DNA from: Maribacter sp. MJ134
GTDB lineage: Bacteria > Bacteroidota > Bacteroidia > Flavobacteriales > Flavobacteriaceae
Assembly: GCF_003970695.1 (NCBI RefSeq)
Contig: NZ_CP034570.1
Span: forward strand, 1,550,001-1,614,000
Length of the DNA stretch: 64,000 nucleotides
Direction of reading: 5' to 3'
Part shown: in pieces, positions 17,901 through 24,055 of the stretch
How the letters are laid out: each line of letters begins with the position of its first letter
How positions within the stretch are numbered: the first letter of the stretch is position 1
The notes under the pieces: generated by a model
The model's database searches: none
What the model saw: the letters and a program-made list of their open reading frames with translations, nothing else
Told to the model about the DNA's origin: nothing
Program-made: the position numbers and the translations under genes

Positions 17901-20605
17901 CCATTAGTGGTAGCCGAAAAACATAAATCCGAACTAACGATACTAATTGATGGTGGTACTCTTTCTTCTAAATCGAAAGTAAAGGTCGATGTACAACCTT
18001 CTGAATCTTCAACAGTTAGGGTATAGACATCAGATGGGTCTAAAGCATCGGTAGCTTCCGTTAAATTTCCGAAAAATCTACCGGATTTTGGTCCCACGGT
18101 GAGGCCAGAAGGGTATTCCAAACTATATCTATTACCACCCCAGCCGCCAGTGGCGATGGCCTCTACCCTACCAGTATTATTATTATCACAGGTCATTGGG
18201 CTAACTGCACTCCCACTTAAATCCAAAACTGCCGCCTCGTTAATATCAAAAGAGGAGGTATCCGTACAACCGGTATCCGCATCCGTAACGGTAATAGTAT
18301 ATGTTCCTGCCCCGGACAAGGGTAAGTCTATCTCTGCATCGTTTTGAGGTCCCCCTGTATAAAGTCCGCCATTGATATCGTAGGTATAATTATTGGCAAA
18401 ACCATCCACTATAAAAGTACCTGTGCCATCAGTAGCACCATTACAGACTCGTAAATCTCCGCCGGATTTTACTCTTACTCGAATAGAACTGAGCACCGCT
18501 GGACTAAATCCTTCTGTATAAATACAACCGTTAGCATCCGTTATCTGAAAAATATAGGAAGTACTTGTACTCAGACCTGTTATAACATTGTTGGTATTGT
18601 CCCCGTCCGCATCAAAACCAGGCGTGGGACTAATGACTTCATATCTCACTATGGCCGCATTTGACGTAGGTGTCAATGTAACGTCAGAAGTACCTGCCGC
18701 ACAATTGACATTGCTCTGGACAAAATCAATATCCGTTGGTGGGTCAACGTCAAGGATATCTATAGGGGTCAGTTCTAAACGGCATCCCCCGCCATCTCTA
18801 ATAATAGGCGTATAGGTTCCTGCCGATAAATTAGGATATGAGGTAATGGTCGTAAAATTAACTCCATCAATACTGAATACATAACCACTCCCGGAACCAC
18901 CAGAAAATGGTCCAACAAAATCGATTTGTCCTCCAATGGTTCCACCAGAACCGTCACAGGATACGTCAGAAATTTTATTTGCCCCACCAGAAATTGCACC
19001 TACATTGGCAACGGTCACACTTGGCAAGTCCAAAGTACATTCAAAACCACCCTGTTGGTAACGAACTGCAATGTCATTATAACTACCTGCAGCAACCGAT
19101 ATTTGAGGTGTGGTAACCCAAGGGTCTCCAGTATTAACGCGATAGGACAGATTATAACCTCTTGCGTCGTTCACCGTAAATTCAATCTGCGCACCTCCAT
19201 TACTGCACGTACCGTCAATACCACTTACATTTATATCCGGAGGCAGCAACTCCTCTACGTTAGAAGATGCAGAAATAGTACATCCGTTACTATCCGTTAT
19301 AATAAAGTCATAGGTTCCAGCGACGCTAACCGTATGTGTAGTCGTACCTGTATTACTTACTGTATCACCGAAAGATGGTTGAACGGGACCTCCATTAATG
19401 GTAAACGTATAAGGCGCTGAACCACCACTAGCATTCAATGTAATATCTACACTAGAAATTGTAGCACAACCAAAACTACTATTAACCTCCGTGGAGGCAT
19501 CCAAAGCGTTTAACCCGGCACCGATGATGATTTGGTTTCCGGAAGTGTCCAGACTTTGTCGTGGAGGATCTATCCCGTTCAAAGGGTCACCTGTACATTG
19601 TTGTGTTTCTACCTGAACGGTATACGTTCCAAAACCTACGGCAGAAAATGTATACGGATTGTCAGGTATAAAAGCGGTAAATTCTTGGGCTACACCACTA
19701 GAATTAAGGAGCGTATATTTATAGGGACCTGGAACATTGTTCGCAGTTACCGTTATACTACCGGTATCCCCACTACATTGGGCATCTATAAAAGTCGCTT
19801 GGATATCAATATCCAATTGGTCAATTGTTATGGGTTCATAAGGATACTCACAGGTATTAGCGGTATTTCGTAACCGTGCCAGTATATTGTATGTCCCTGA
19901 GCTAAGGTTATCAAAAATTGGTCCCTGCCATGAAGTACCTCCATCAATACTAAACTCGTAAGCACTAGACAGGTTGGTAATCTGAATTCTTCCAGGTACT
20001 CCGCAAATATTATCCTGCTTAACAAAGGTTTGGGTAATGGTACTCTTCTTTACTTTAAAATAAAAAATCTGACCATCGGCTACTACTCGGAACTCCGCTC
20101 CGGTCGTTGCTGGTAATGTACTCGCGTCTAAAGAAAAAGTTTGACCCGAGGCCAAAGAACTATAACAGGATCCGGTATTTGGACAATCCTCATTGATATC
20201 TGGAGTACAGCTACCGCCTAGAACTTCCCAAGAAACAGAACTGTAAGGTCCTCCGGAAAGGCTTATTGTTCGATCATCGAAATCTCCGCATAGATTAAAT
20301 CGGGCAACGGTAAATCCATTATCACTACAACCTACCTCTTCATCGGCACCTTGTATGATGGTCGTAAACATTGCTGGCGCTAGGGCACTATTCTCTTCAT
20401 TGGTAAAAGAATAGTTGCTTATGTCGGTATGTTCTTCACCTGTATTTGTATTCGAAGATGTCTTTTCAACAGTTTTTTCAAGCACATGTACAGCCTCAAC
20501 AAATAGTACGGGAACATTTGAGTTTGCTATAGCTGTGGAACCGATTACCGATAAAACTACCAGTAATAGTGTATACAGCGTATACCTCGGTTTTTTTGAG
20601 AGCAT
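11912..20605 (-). CDS. Giant SprB-repeat surface protein with T9SS type B sorting domain
   Basis: A 2897-residue exported protein. Residues 1-28 are a signal peptide (MLSKKPRYTL, hydrophobic core, STAIANS). From about residue 200 to 2800 I count roughly 28 modules of 75-100 residues. Each typically has a Cys near its start (for example VSCNGADDGSINI), a GG.PPY-like centre and an ending like AGTYEILIQDENGC. The paired Cys probably form one disulfide per module, as in SprB repeats. Residues about 2812-2897 are the gliding-motility-associated C-terminal (CHU_C, type B) domain: IPNFFTPDGDNLNDVW, then IYDRYGR, then GTYEGKEVPTGDYWYVV. It should cross the outer membrane by T9SS and act as an adhesin or gliding-track component. 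No porP/sprF-type partner gene lies beside it. Single uninterrupted frame, no sign of decay. Confidence 0.95.
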   Translation of the reverse strand: MLSKKPRYTLYTLLLVVLSVIGSTAIANSNVPVLFVEAVHVLEKTVEKTSSNTNTGEEHTDISNYSFTNEENSALAPAMFTTIIQGADEEVGCSDNGFTVARFNLCGDFDDRTISLSGGPYSSVSWEVLGGSCTPDINEDCPNTGSCYSSLASGQTFSLDASTLPATTGAEFRVVADGQIFYFKVKKSTITQTFVKQDNICGVPGRIQITNLSSAYEFSIDGGTSWQGPIFDNLSSGTYNILARLRNTANTCEYPYEPITIDQLDIDIQATFIDAQCSGDTGSITVTANNVPGPYKYTLLNSSGVAQEFTAFIPDNPYTFSAVGFGTYTVQVETQQCTGDPLNGIDPPRQSLDTSGNQIIIGAGLNALDASTEVNSSFGCATISSVDITLNASGGSAPYTFTINGGPVQPSFGDTVSNTGTTTHTVSVAGTYDFIITDSNGCTISASSNVEELLPPDINVSGIDGTCSNGGAQIEFTVNDARGYNLSYRVNTGDPWVTTPQISVAAGSYNDIAVRYQQGGFECTLDLPSVTVANVGAISGGANKISDVSCDGSGGTIGGQIDFVGPFSGGSGSGYVFSIDGVNFTTITSYPNLSAGTYTPIIRDGGGCRLELTPIDILDVDPPTDIDFVQSNVNCAAGTSDVTLTPTSNAAIVRYEVISPTPGFDADGDNTNNVITGLSTSTSYIFQITDANGCIYTEGFSPAVLSSIRVRVKSGGDLRVCNGATDGTGTFIVDGFANNYTYDINGGLYTGGPQNDAEIDLPLSGAGTYTITVTDADTGCTDTSSFDINEAAVLDLSGSAVSPMTCDNNNTGRVEAIATGGWGGNRYSLEYPSGLTVGPKSGRFFGNLTEATDALDPSDVYTLTVEDSEGCTSTFTFDLEERVPPSISIVSSDLCFSATTNGSVTVTSSGGGPGHEYRINNGPLQASPTFNNLVPGTYIVEVEDDNNCTNQVSITIPPAINVTLSIVDEIPCAGDGTLGIAISGGNISDLSNTSYTIVKEGVAVPGFTGLPLPSDTFTYTVPFGEHGDYTVSVVDNNTCTDTSEPITFDEPTNIVATHNATGTSCGDPNSGFVQIIPDATGGIPPFEIKFGPDGSLTYGVGDDGAFTYSSQTVYSGLSVGTYEYLVKDSRGCLIPGIVDVVIAPDTNPAPDAAVLPLDASCSASVVSGGIQITGVTNGVPEYTYIVEDAFGTEITRITTDGATTYPLDIYDVAIFPGNYNVITIDARGCSTTDLVTVGSTAVNIIPDNTTLPLVCTPGGFTYCVDITGGTGPFDIRVVDGGAPPFTYISLGGAPPVRRYCFSNIQFGETFTVEVVDTATNCIYQEVIEVPDGPSDLDVALTIDNASCIPGNLVDLDYVISGTAIVGPYDIEIRNTDTGALFIAETTASTTGTYQVPEGAYSILVYDNGTDCSDGANAVATLNEPRVDVIENINANCNADGQLTVRGSGGTPFAVDSPYEYAYVPSGNPVDEDGTLTPSDPTDDFTDASTVILPGAPAPGLDYDIWVRDSRNCAYRISAAVITEDPPLPPPTFDVSNQCDVLAATFTIEVHMPANIDTPSFTLGGLTQPGVFDAGDNRWEAVFTVGSIGTYRVDVIDANGCTGFSEPEVFQVLSASGGFSFEPNCTDPDGIITITANGGSGDFDFELQDNLGVAITNNATGVFNGIAAGEYQVLVTDNQVTDGTNNCTFLVQDIISTIPTAPLIVDDGATNVSCNGADDGSINITLSPGTDIDGITAYNIYTGSLPLPPSPTALFTNTSGSFDNLPPGNYIAQVISDKGCTHEVDVTITEPLDFTISATAADFSCEPGANRFSSTDIVVTITNPGTGTLNTDYQFSITGFENYEIGNTATGHTFEIVDTGVSQNITVYAMDANGCRTTFDLPTINPPTDVVPSIIEVDPLNCRDDERVRIQVIGTTDFTVSTVSVTPVSPVTNTSGNNYIDVFLPASGDYLFEITDNIGGCTYPLPAHTVLEPEQPVVSITEAKPVSCFTPGNDGELFIEVTNYVGDYSYTVYMADDTTKSTPITTGSFATTDFPDINGDEARITGLPGGNLIVEVVADAMPFCSNDSNVANIRTPNGDLIVTATPVGNVGCGNDSGEIEAIGQGGWDTFPYDYRLLFSTDGGATYTTEVVPFSNTNEFTGLEFGFYQVEIRDIEGCINSVDIELEEVPQIDAGIREPQGLDCPNGNNAVLEAYDPTTGDALSASAGATGGFPGAGYNYRLLYLNSNDRTDVVSSSGLQNSPTFIGTSGGFISAGWYAIEVSSSFDCLYVTEPYFVDPPPPVAPLLVQTRVPGCGGDGEMRLSIENPDPLFTYEYAPVENGVVVGPYQTMAGTSVLIPGVQGITYQFDVRKVTTLSICSPVRSNGITMTNATGITLLPNLPDDISCASELDGRIESFVNGGVGDDLFYLYVGDPIDAFNPAASATLFRGPQPNGTFEGLPAGTAYYIAVTSGATCMDIAGPFEIIRPEPITFDASPTPVSCNGEQDGTITVEVLSGGIGLIQFAIGPNFNEFFSEPSTPGSYTFDELAAGTYEILIQDENGCFEKDFITVTEPDVVEIVNIQTTPELCIGANDGTVVFDITGGTPFVDPLVSPTPYFEYKIEMIDPIDETGTGVFAPYDGQVISGLQGGASYAIYTQDANLCPSTAVFTIGIGVDLTAEPIVQYGCEGIFPNSTVTVQVLDNSLMSDLMFALDPLDPTDPITANAGVENTWGDLPAGDHTVYIYHQNGCTNFVEFSIDAYNPLVLTATKTGPNELTALAEGGFGGYEYFFNSESYGEETVFTTNDSGVVNVRVVDSNGCVAMVQVPFEFTGMLEIPNFFTPDGDNLNDVWSPENREFFPNIEVKIYDRYGRVVAILNEITNWDGTYEGKEVPTGDYWYVVNANDKSQQRYVGHFTLYR

Positions 20606-20746
20606 AGGTTAAGTTGAGTTTTGGTAAAAACAATGAAGACTTGGGAATCCTCACTATTCTTTGGTGTAATTGTTTCTACTTATAAATTCTATTTATCTTT
20701 AAACAAATATTTTCATTACCATATAACATATTTCTAACGTAGACCT

Positions 20747-21868
20747 ATGAAAAAAAGTGTCCTTTGTCTTCATATTTTCGTTGTAATGCTTAATTTTTCT
20801 TGTGGGCAAAACATTGAAAATAAAGTAATTACCCCTGAAACGGTTCCATTTACAAGCGTGTTGTACGTCGATGAGCTACAGATACCATGGGGCTTTACCT
20901 TTCTTCCTGAAGGAGGAATTTTAATTACAGAGAAATCGGGAAAATTAATCCATTTTTTAAGCGGGAAAAAGACGATTATCGGTAATATTCCTGAAATTTA
21001 TCAGAGAGGTCAAGGCGGATTATTGGATGTTGAACTACACCCAAAATACAAGGAAAACGGATGGATATATCTTACTTATGCTTCTCAAGAGGGAGATGAA
21101 AAAGGCGGTCATACCGCCCTAATGCGTGCCAAAATTAAGGACAATGCCTTGGTAGAAAAACAGCTATTGTATAAGGCGGGTCCTAATACCACAAAAGGAC
21201 AACATTTTGGTTCTCGGATAGTCTTTGATGATAAGGGATATCTCTATTTTTCCATTGGTGAGCGTGGTGCCAGAGATGTAAATCCACAGGATATTAAAAG
21301 AGACGGTGGTAAAATATATAGATTGTTTGATGATGGACGTATTCCACCGGACAATCCCTTCGTAAATGAGAAGGGTGCAAAAACCGCAATCTACAGCTAC
21401 GGACATAGAAATCCACAGGGATTGATAAAACATCCTGAAAACGGACAAATATGGGACCATGAACATGGACCTAGAGGTGGCGATGAAATCAACATCATTA
21501 AAAAAGGTGCAAACTATGGTTGGCCTTTAGTAACCTATGGCATTAATTATAGTGGAACTACAATTACGGACAAACAGGAGATGCCGGGTATGGAAGGACC
21601 GATTCACTATTGGGTTCCGTCGATAGCTCCAAGCGGAATGGCGTTTGTGACTTCGGACAACTATCCCGGTTGGAAGGGTAGTTTATTGGTCGGTTCCTTG
21701 GCATTTCAGTATTTGGAAAGATTAGAAATCGAGGGCACTAAGGTTATCCGCAGAGAAAAATTACTTGGAGGAGAAGGAAGAGTACGTGCGGTAGAACAAG
21801 GACCGGATGGCCTAATTTACGTTGCCGTCGAAGGTAAGGGTATCTATAAACTTGTTCCTAAATCATAA
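20747..21868 (+). CDS. PQQ-dependent sugar dehydrogenase (GSDH-type) lipoprotein
   Basis: A 373-residue soluble-type quinoprotein, six-bladed propeller, that oxidises aldoses to lactones outside the cytoplasm. Lipobox NFSC with Cys19. Family motifs visible are WGFTFLPEGGILITEKSGKL, GGLLDVELHPKY, the active-site His region GQHFGSRIVFDD, YGHRNPQGL and EHGPRGGDEINIIKKGANYG, all typical of the glucose/sorbosone dehydrogenase family. A cytochrome c gene follows after 6 bp and is the obvious electron acceptor. Its 5' end is divergent from the giant adhesin, with 141 bp between. No PQQ biosynthesis genes are in the window, so PQQ would come from elsewhere. Sugar specificity is unknown. Confidence 0.9.
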   Translation: MKKSVLCLHIFVVMLNFSCGQNIENKVITPETVPFTSVLYVDELQIPWGFTFLPEGGILITEKSGKLIHFLSGKKTIIGNIPEIYQRGQGGLLDVELHPKYKENGWIYLTYASQEGDEKGGHTALMRAKIKDNALVEKQLLYKAGPNTTKGQHFGSRIVFDDKGYLYFSIGERGARDVNPQDIKRDGGKIYRLFDDGRIPPDNPFVNEKGAKTAIYSYGHRNPQGLIKHPENGQIWDHEHGPRGGDEINIIKKGANYGWPLVTYGINYSGTTITDKQEMPGMEGPIHYWVPSIAPSGMAFVTSDNYPGWKGSLLVGSLAFQYLERLEIEGTKVIRREKLLGGEGRVRAVEQGPDGLIYVAVEGKGIYKLVPKS

Positions 21869-21874
21869 CCTCCA

Positions 21875-22276
21875 ATGAAAGCTACCCTAACCGTATATTT
21901 TTTAGTGGTAATATCCTTGGGATTTTCTCTTGTTCAAGAGTCACAATTAAAAGAAAGTATGCAACGTGGAAGTGAAATCTATGCGGATTTCTGCGTTACC
22001 TGTCATTTAGCCAACGGCGAAGGTGTGTCTCACGTTTTCCCTCCTTTGGCCAATTCAGATTACTTGGTCAAAAATAGGACTGCAAGTATTAAAGGAGTGA
22101 AATACGGACAGCAAGGAGAGATTACCGTCAATGGTGTAACTTATAATAGCGCTATGGCGTCTTTAGGCTTAACGGATGACGAAGTTGCCGACGTGATGAA
22201 TTTTGTCCTCAACTCTTGGGGAAATACCTCGGATAAGATGGTTACCACGGCAGAGGTGAGTGCAATTAAAAAATAA
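21875..22276 (+). CDS. Small class I cytochrome c
   Basis: A 133-residue secreted monoheme cytochrome with a signal peptide at residues 1 to about 22. The heme motif is CVTCH at 40-44 and the likely distal ligand is Met94 in a YNSAMASLGLTDDEV context, as in cytochromes that partner PQQ dehydrogenases. The gene lies 6 bp behind the PQQ dehydrogenase, so electron transfer from it is the natural inference. Its stop codon is only 7 bp from the stop of the convergent murQ, with no hairpin between. Confidence 0.9.
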   Translation: MKATLTVYFLVVISLGFSLVQESQLKESMQRGSEIYADFCVTCHLANGEGVSHVFPPLANSDYLVKNRTASIKGVKYGQQGEITVNGVTYNSAMASLGLTDDEVADVMNFVLNSWGNTSDKMVTTAEVSAIKK

Positions 22277-22283
22277 GGTGAAT

Positions 22284-23099
22284 CTACTTTTTCCTACCCG
22301 CCTCTAAAGCCCTTTTAACGGAACCATGTTCCTTTAATAATTTTTCAGCTTCCCCATAGGTAACGCCTAAACCTTCCACGATATATCTAGTGCCTCTATC
22401 CACAAGCTTGTCATTACTAAGCTGCATGTTCACCATTTTGTTTCCCTTTACCCGACCAATACGTATCATTAGAGCGGTAGAAATCATATTAAGCACTAAT
22501 TTCTGCGAAGTTCCACTTTTCATTCGTGTACTACCCGTTACAAACTCCGGCCCAACGTTTACCGCTATTGGAATATCGGCCAACTGGGCTAATGGAGAGC
22601 CTGGGTTATTGGTAATACCTCCAGTCAAAATACCTCTTTCTTTCGCATCTTTAAGTCCTCCTATAACGTAAGGTGTTGTACCTGAGGCTGCTATTCCAAC
22701 AACCACATCATTGTTGGTTATCGCATGTTCTTCCAAATCTAACCAAGCCTGCTTTGTATCATCCTCTGCGTTTTCTACTGCCTTTCTAATGGCGGTATCT
22801 CCACCGGCTATCAATCCCACTACGCGTTCGTGCGGCATTCCAAAAGTTGGTGGAATTTCCGAAGCGTCGAGGATACCCAAGCGGCCACTCGTTCCTGCCC
22901 CTATGTAAAACAGCCTACCTCCTCTTTCAAAACGATTGCTTAGTTCATCCACTAAAAGGGTAATTTGAGGTATGACTTCAGCCACTGCATCCGCTATTTT
23001 CTTGTCCTCATTGTTCATATTAACCAAAATAGTATTGGTATCCATGAGTTCCAGATCATTATGATTAGAAGGAGTTTCGGTAATCTTTTCGTATGCCAT
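22284..23099 (-). CDS. murQ: N-acetylmuramic acid 6-phosphate etherase
   Basis: Cleaves the lactyl ether of MurNAc-6-phosphate to give GlcNAc-6-phosphate and D-lactate in the cytoplasm, a step of peptidoglycan recycling. The 271-residue protein has the SIS-domain motif GAGTSGRLG at about 67-75, the catalytic-type Glu81 in DASEIPPTFG, Glu112 in AVENAEDD (matching the two essential Glu of E. coli MurQ) and GSTRMKSGTSQK near residue 190. Slightly shorter than the E. coli enzyme (298). It lies 2 bp behind the DeoR-type regulator gene and is divergent from nagB. With anmK downstream on the other strand, it completes MurNAc salvage. Confidence 0.96.
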   Translation of the reverse strand: MAYEKITETPSNHNDLELMDTNTILVNMNNEDKKIADAVAEVIPQITLLVDELSNRFERGGRLFYIGAGTSGRLGILDASEIPPTFGMPHERVVGLIAGGDTAIRKAVENAEDDTKQAWLDLEEHAITNNDVVVGIAASGTTPYVIGGLKDAKERGILTGGITNNPGSPLAQLADIPIAVNVGPEFVTGSTRMKSGTSQKLVLNMISTALMIRIGRVKGNKMVNMQLSNDKLVDRGTRYIVEGLGVTYGEAEKLLKEHGSVKRALEAGRKK

Positions 23100-23101
23100 G
23101 T

Positions 23102-23851
23102 TTATAGTATTCTAATATCGTTGTTCTTAAAAGCGGTAAGCAGCTTATCTTCCGGAGCGAGCTCCGTAATCATGGTATTAATCGTGTTGATGTCACAGGT
23201 TTTATAGCGATGTTGGGAATTCAATTTTTCAGAAATCGAAAGCAAGACCGTTTTTTTTGATGCCTTGATAACCGCCTTTTTGATTTGAACAATATCCCAA
23301 TCAAATTCCGTAAGACCATACAGCGCATCTACATAACCGGTACCTATGAAAGAATAATCTACCCGAATTTCAGATAAGTTATGTATAGCGTTTGCGCCAA
23401 TTGAAATCTGCGCCTCTTTAGCTATCTGTCCTCCAATGGATATTACCGTAACGTTAGGTTTATTGGAAAGCTCCATAGCCACGGGTAAACTGATGGTAAA
23501 ACAGGTAAGATGTAAGGTATCTGGAATAAGTCTTGTCATTTCCAAACAAGTAGTACCTCCATCGATAAAGATAACGGCACCGTCTTTTAACATGGTAATC
23601 GCTTTCCTTGCAATCGTCGTTTTATCCTCTAGCGCGTATATGTTATTGTTTCGTGCACTGTTGGTAGTAAAACCCAAAGAAATTGCTCCCCCGTGAACTT
23701 TCCTTAACTTTTTCTCCGCATCCAATTCTTTAACATCCCTCCTAACGGTATCAATAGAAACATCTAGGGTCTCTGCAATGTCCGTTAGAAGAATTCTGTT
23801 GTGCAGTTCAACTTCGTTCAATATAGTCTGCTGTCGTTCTTCTTTTAACAT
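23102..23851 (-). CDS. DeoR/GlpR-family transcriptional regulator of the recycling locus
   Basis: A 249-residue repressor-type protein. The N-terminal winged helix (MLKEERQQTILNEV, then LLTDIAETLDVSIDTVRRDV) is the standard DeoR HTH. The C-terminal sensor domain contains the sugar-phosphate-binding motif FIDGGTTCLEM. It is the first gene of the murQ transcript and faces nagB across 204 bp that contain two direct-repeat pairs. The effector is likely a sugar phosphate such as GlcNAc-6-P or GlcN-6-P (inference from context). Confidence 0.93.
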   Translation of the reverse strand: MLKEERQQTILNEVELHNRILLTDIAETLDVSIDTVRRDVKELDAEKKLRKVHGGAISLGFTTNSARNNNIYALEDKTTIARKAITMLKDGAVIFIDGGTTCLEMTRLIPDTLHLTCFTISLPVAMELSNKPNVTVISIGGQIAKEAQISIGANAIHNLSEIRVDYSFIGTGYVDALYGLTEFDWDIVQIKKAVIKASKKTVLLSISEKLNSQHRYKTCDINTINTMITELAPEDKLLTAFKNNDIRIL

Positions 23852-23879
23852 TTCTGGGGTCTTGTTCTTTACACTTATG

Positions 23880-23887
23880 CAAAGATA
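23880..23887 (-). promoter_or_regulatory. -7 promoter box for the DeoR-murQ transcript
   Basis: On the minus strand the sequence is TATCTTTG, a full match to the Bacteroidota -7 consensus TAnnTTTG. It sits 28 bp before the regulator's ATG. No clear TTG is found at the -33 spacing. Confidence 0.55.
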
Positions 23888-23904
23888 ATCAAATAATTTA
23901 CTTG

Positions 23905-23924
23905 CAGTTTTATACAGTTCTATA
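23905..23924. repeat. Tandem 10-bp direct repeat upstream of the DeoR-type gene
   Basis: CAGTTTTATA and CAGTTCTATA are adjacent and differ at one base. The 10-bp period equals about one helical turn, and the pair lies just upstream of the -7 box of the DeoR-type gene, so it may be an autoregulatory site. Confidence 0.4.
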
Positions 23925-23955
23925 TAAACAAATGATTAAATTATTTTTAAATAAA

Positions 23956-23991
23956 GCAAAAAACAGCAATTTAAATGGCAAAAAACAGCAA
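23956..23991. promoter_or_regulatory. Direct-repeat operator candidate before nagB
   Basis: GCAAAAAACAGCAA occurs identically at 23956-23969 and 23978-23991, 22 bp apart, each copy followed by a TTTAAAT stretch. DeoR-family proteins commonly bind direct repeats, and this pair lies immediately upstream of the predicted nagB -7 box. Assigning it to the adjacent DeoR-type regulator is inference. Confidence 0.55.
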
Positions 23992-24008
23992 AATTTAAAT
24001 TTATTGCC

Positions 24009-24016
24009 TATATTTG
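24009..24016 (+). promoter_or_regulatory. -7 promoter box for nagB
   Basis: TATATTTG matches TAnnTTTG exactly, 40 bp before the nagB ATG and directly downstream of the GCAAAAAACAGCAA repeat pair. Confidence 0.6.
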
Positions 24017-24055
24017 CCTGAATTTGATTTATAACTAATCCGTTACGTATCTGGC

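Noticed and set aside
18926-19420. A 164-codon plus-strand open frame, with about 20 other plus-strand frames across 11.9-20.6 kb
   Set aside because: All lie opposite the continuous 2897-codon adhesin frame and have low-complexity, unfamiliar compositions; they are antisense shadows.
12000-20000. Repeats that could suggest a CRISPR array or tandem DNA repeat
   Set aside because: The periodicity is at the protein level (SprB modules of 75-100 residues) with very diverged DNA; there are no regular identical repeats and spacers.
22277-22283. Possible missed terminator between cytochrome c and murQ
   Set aside because: Only 7 bp separate the stops and no hairpin forms there; termination must occur inside the genes or by Rho.
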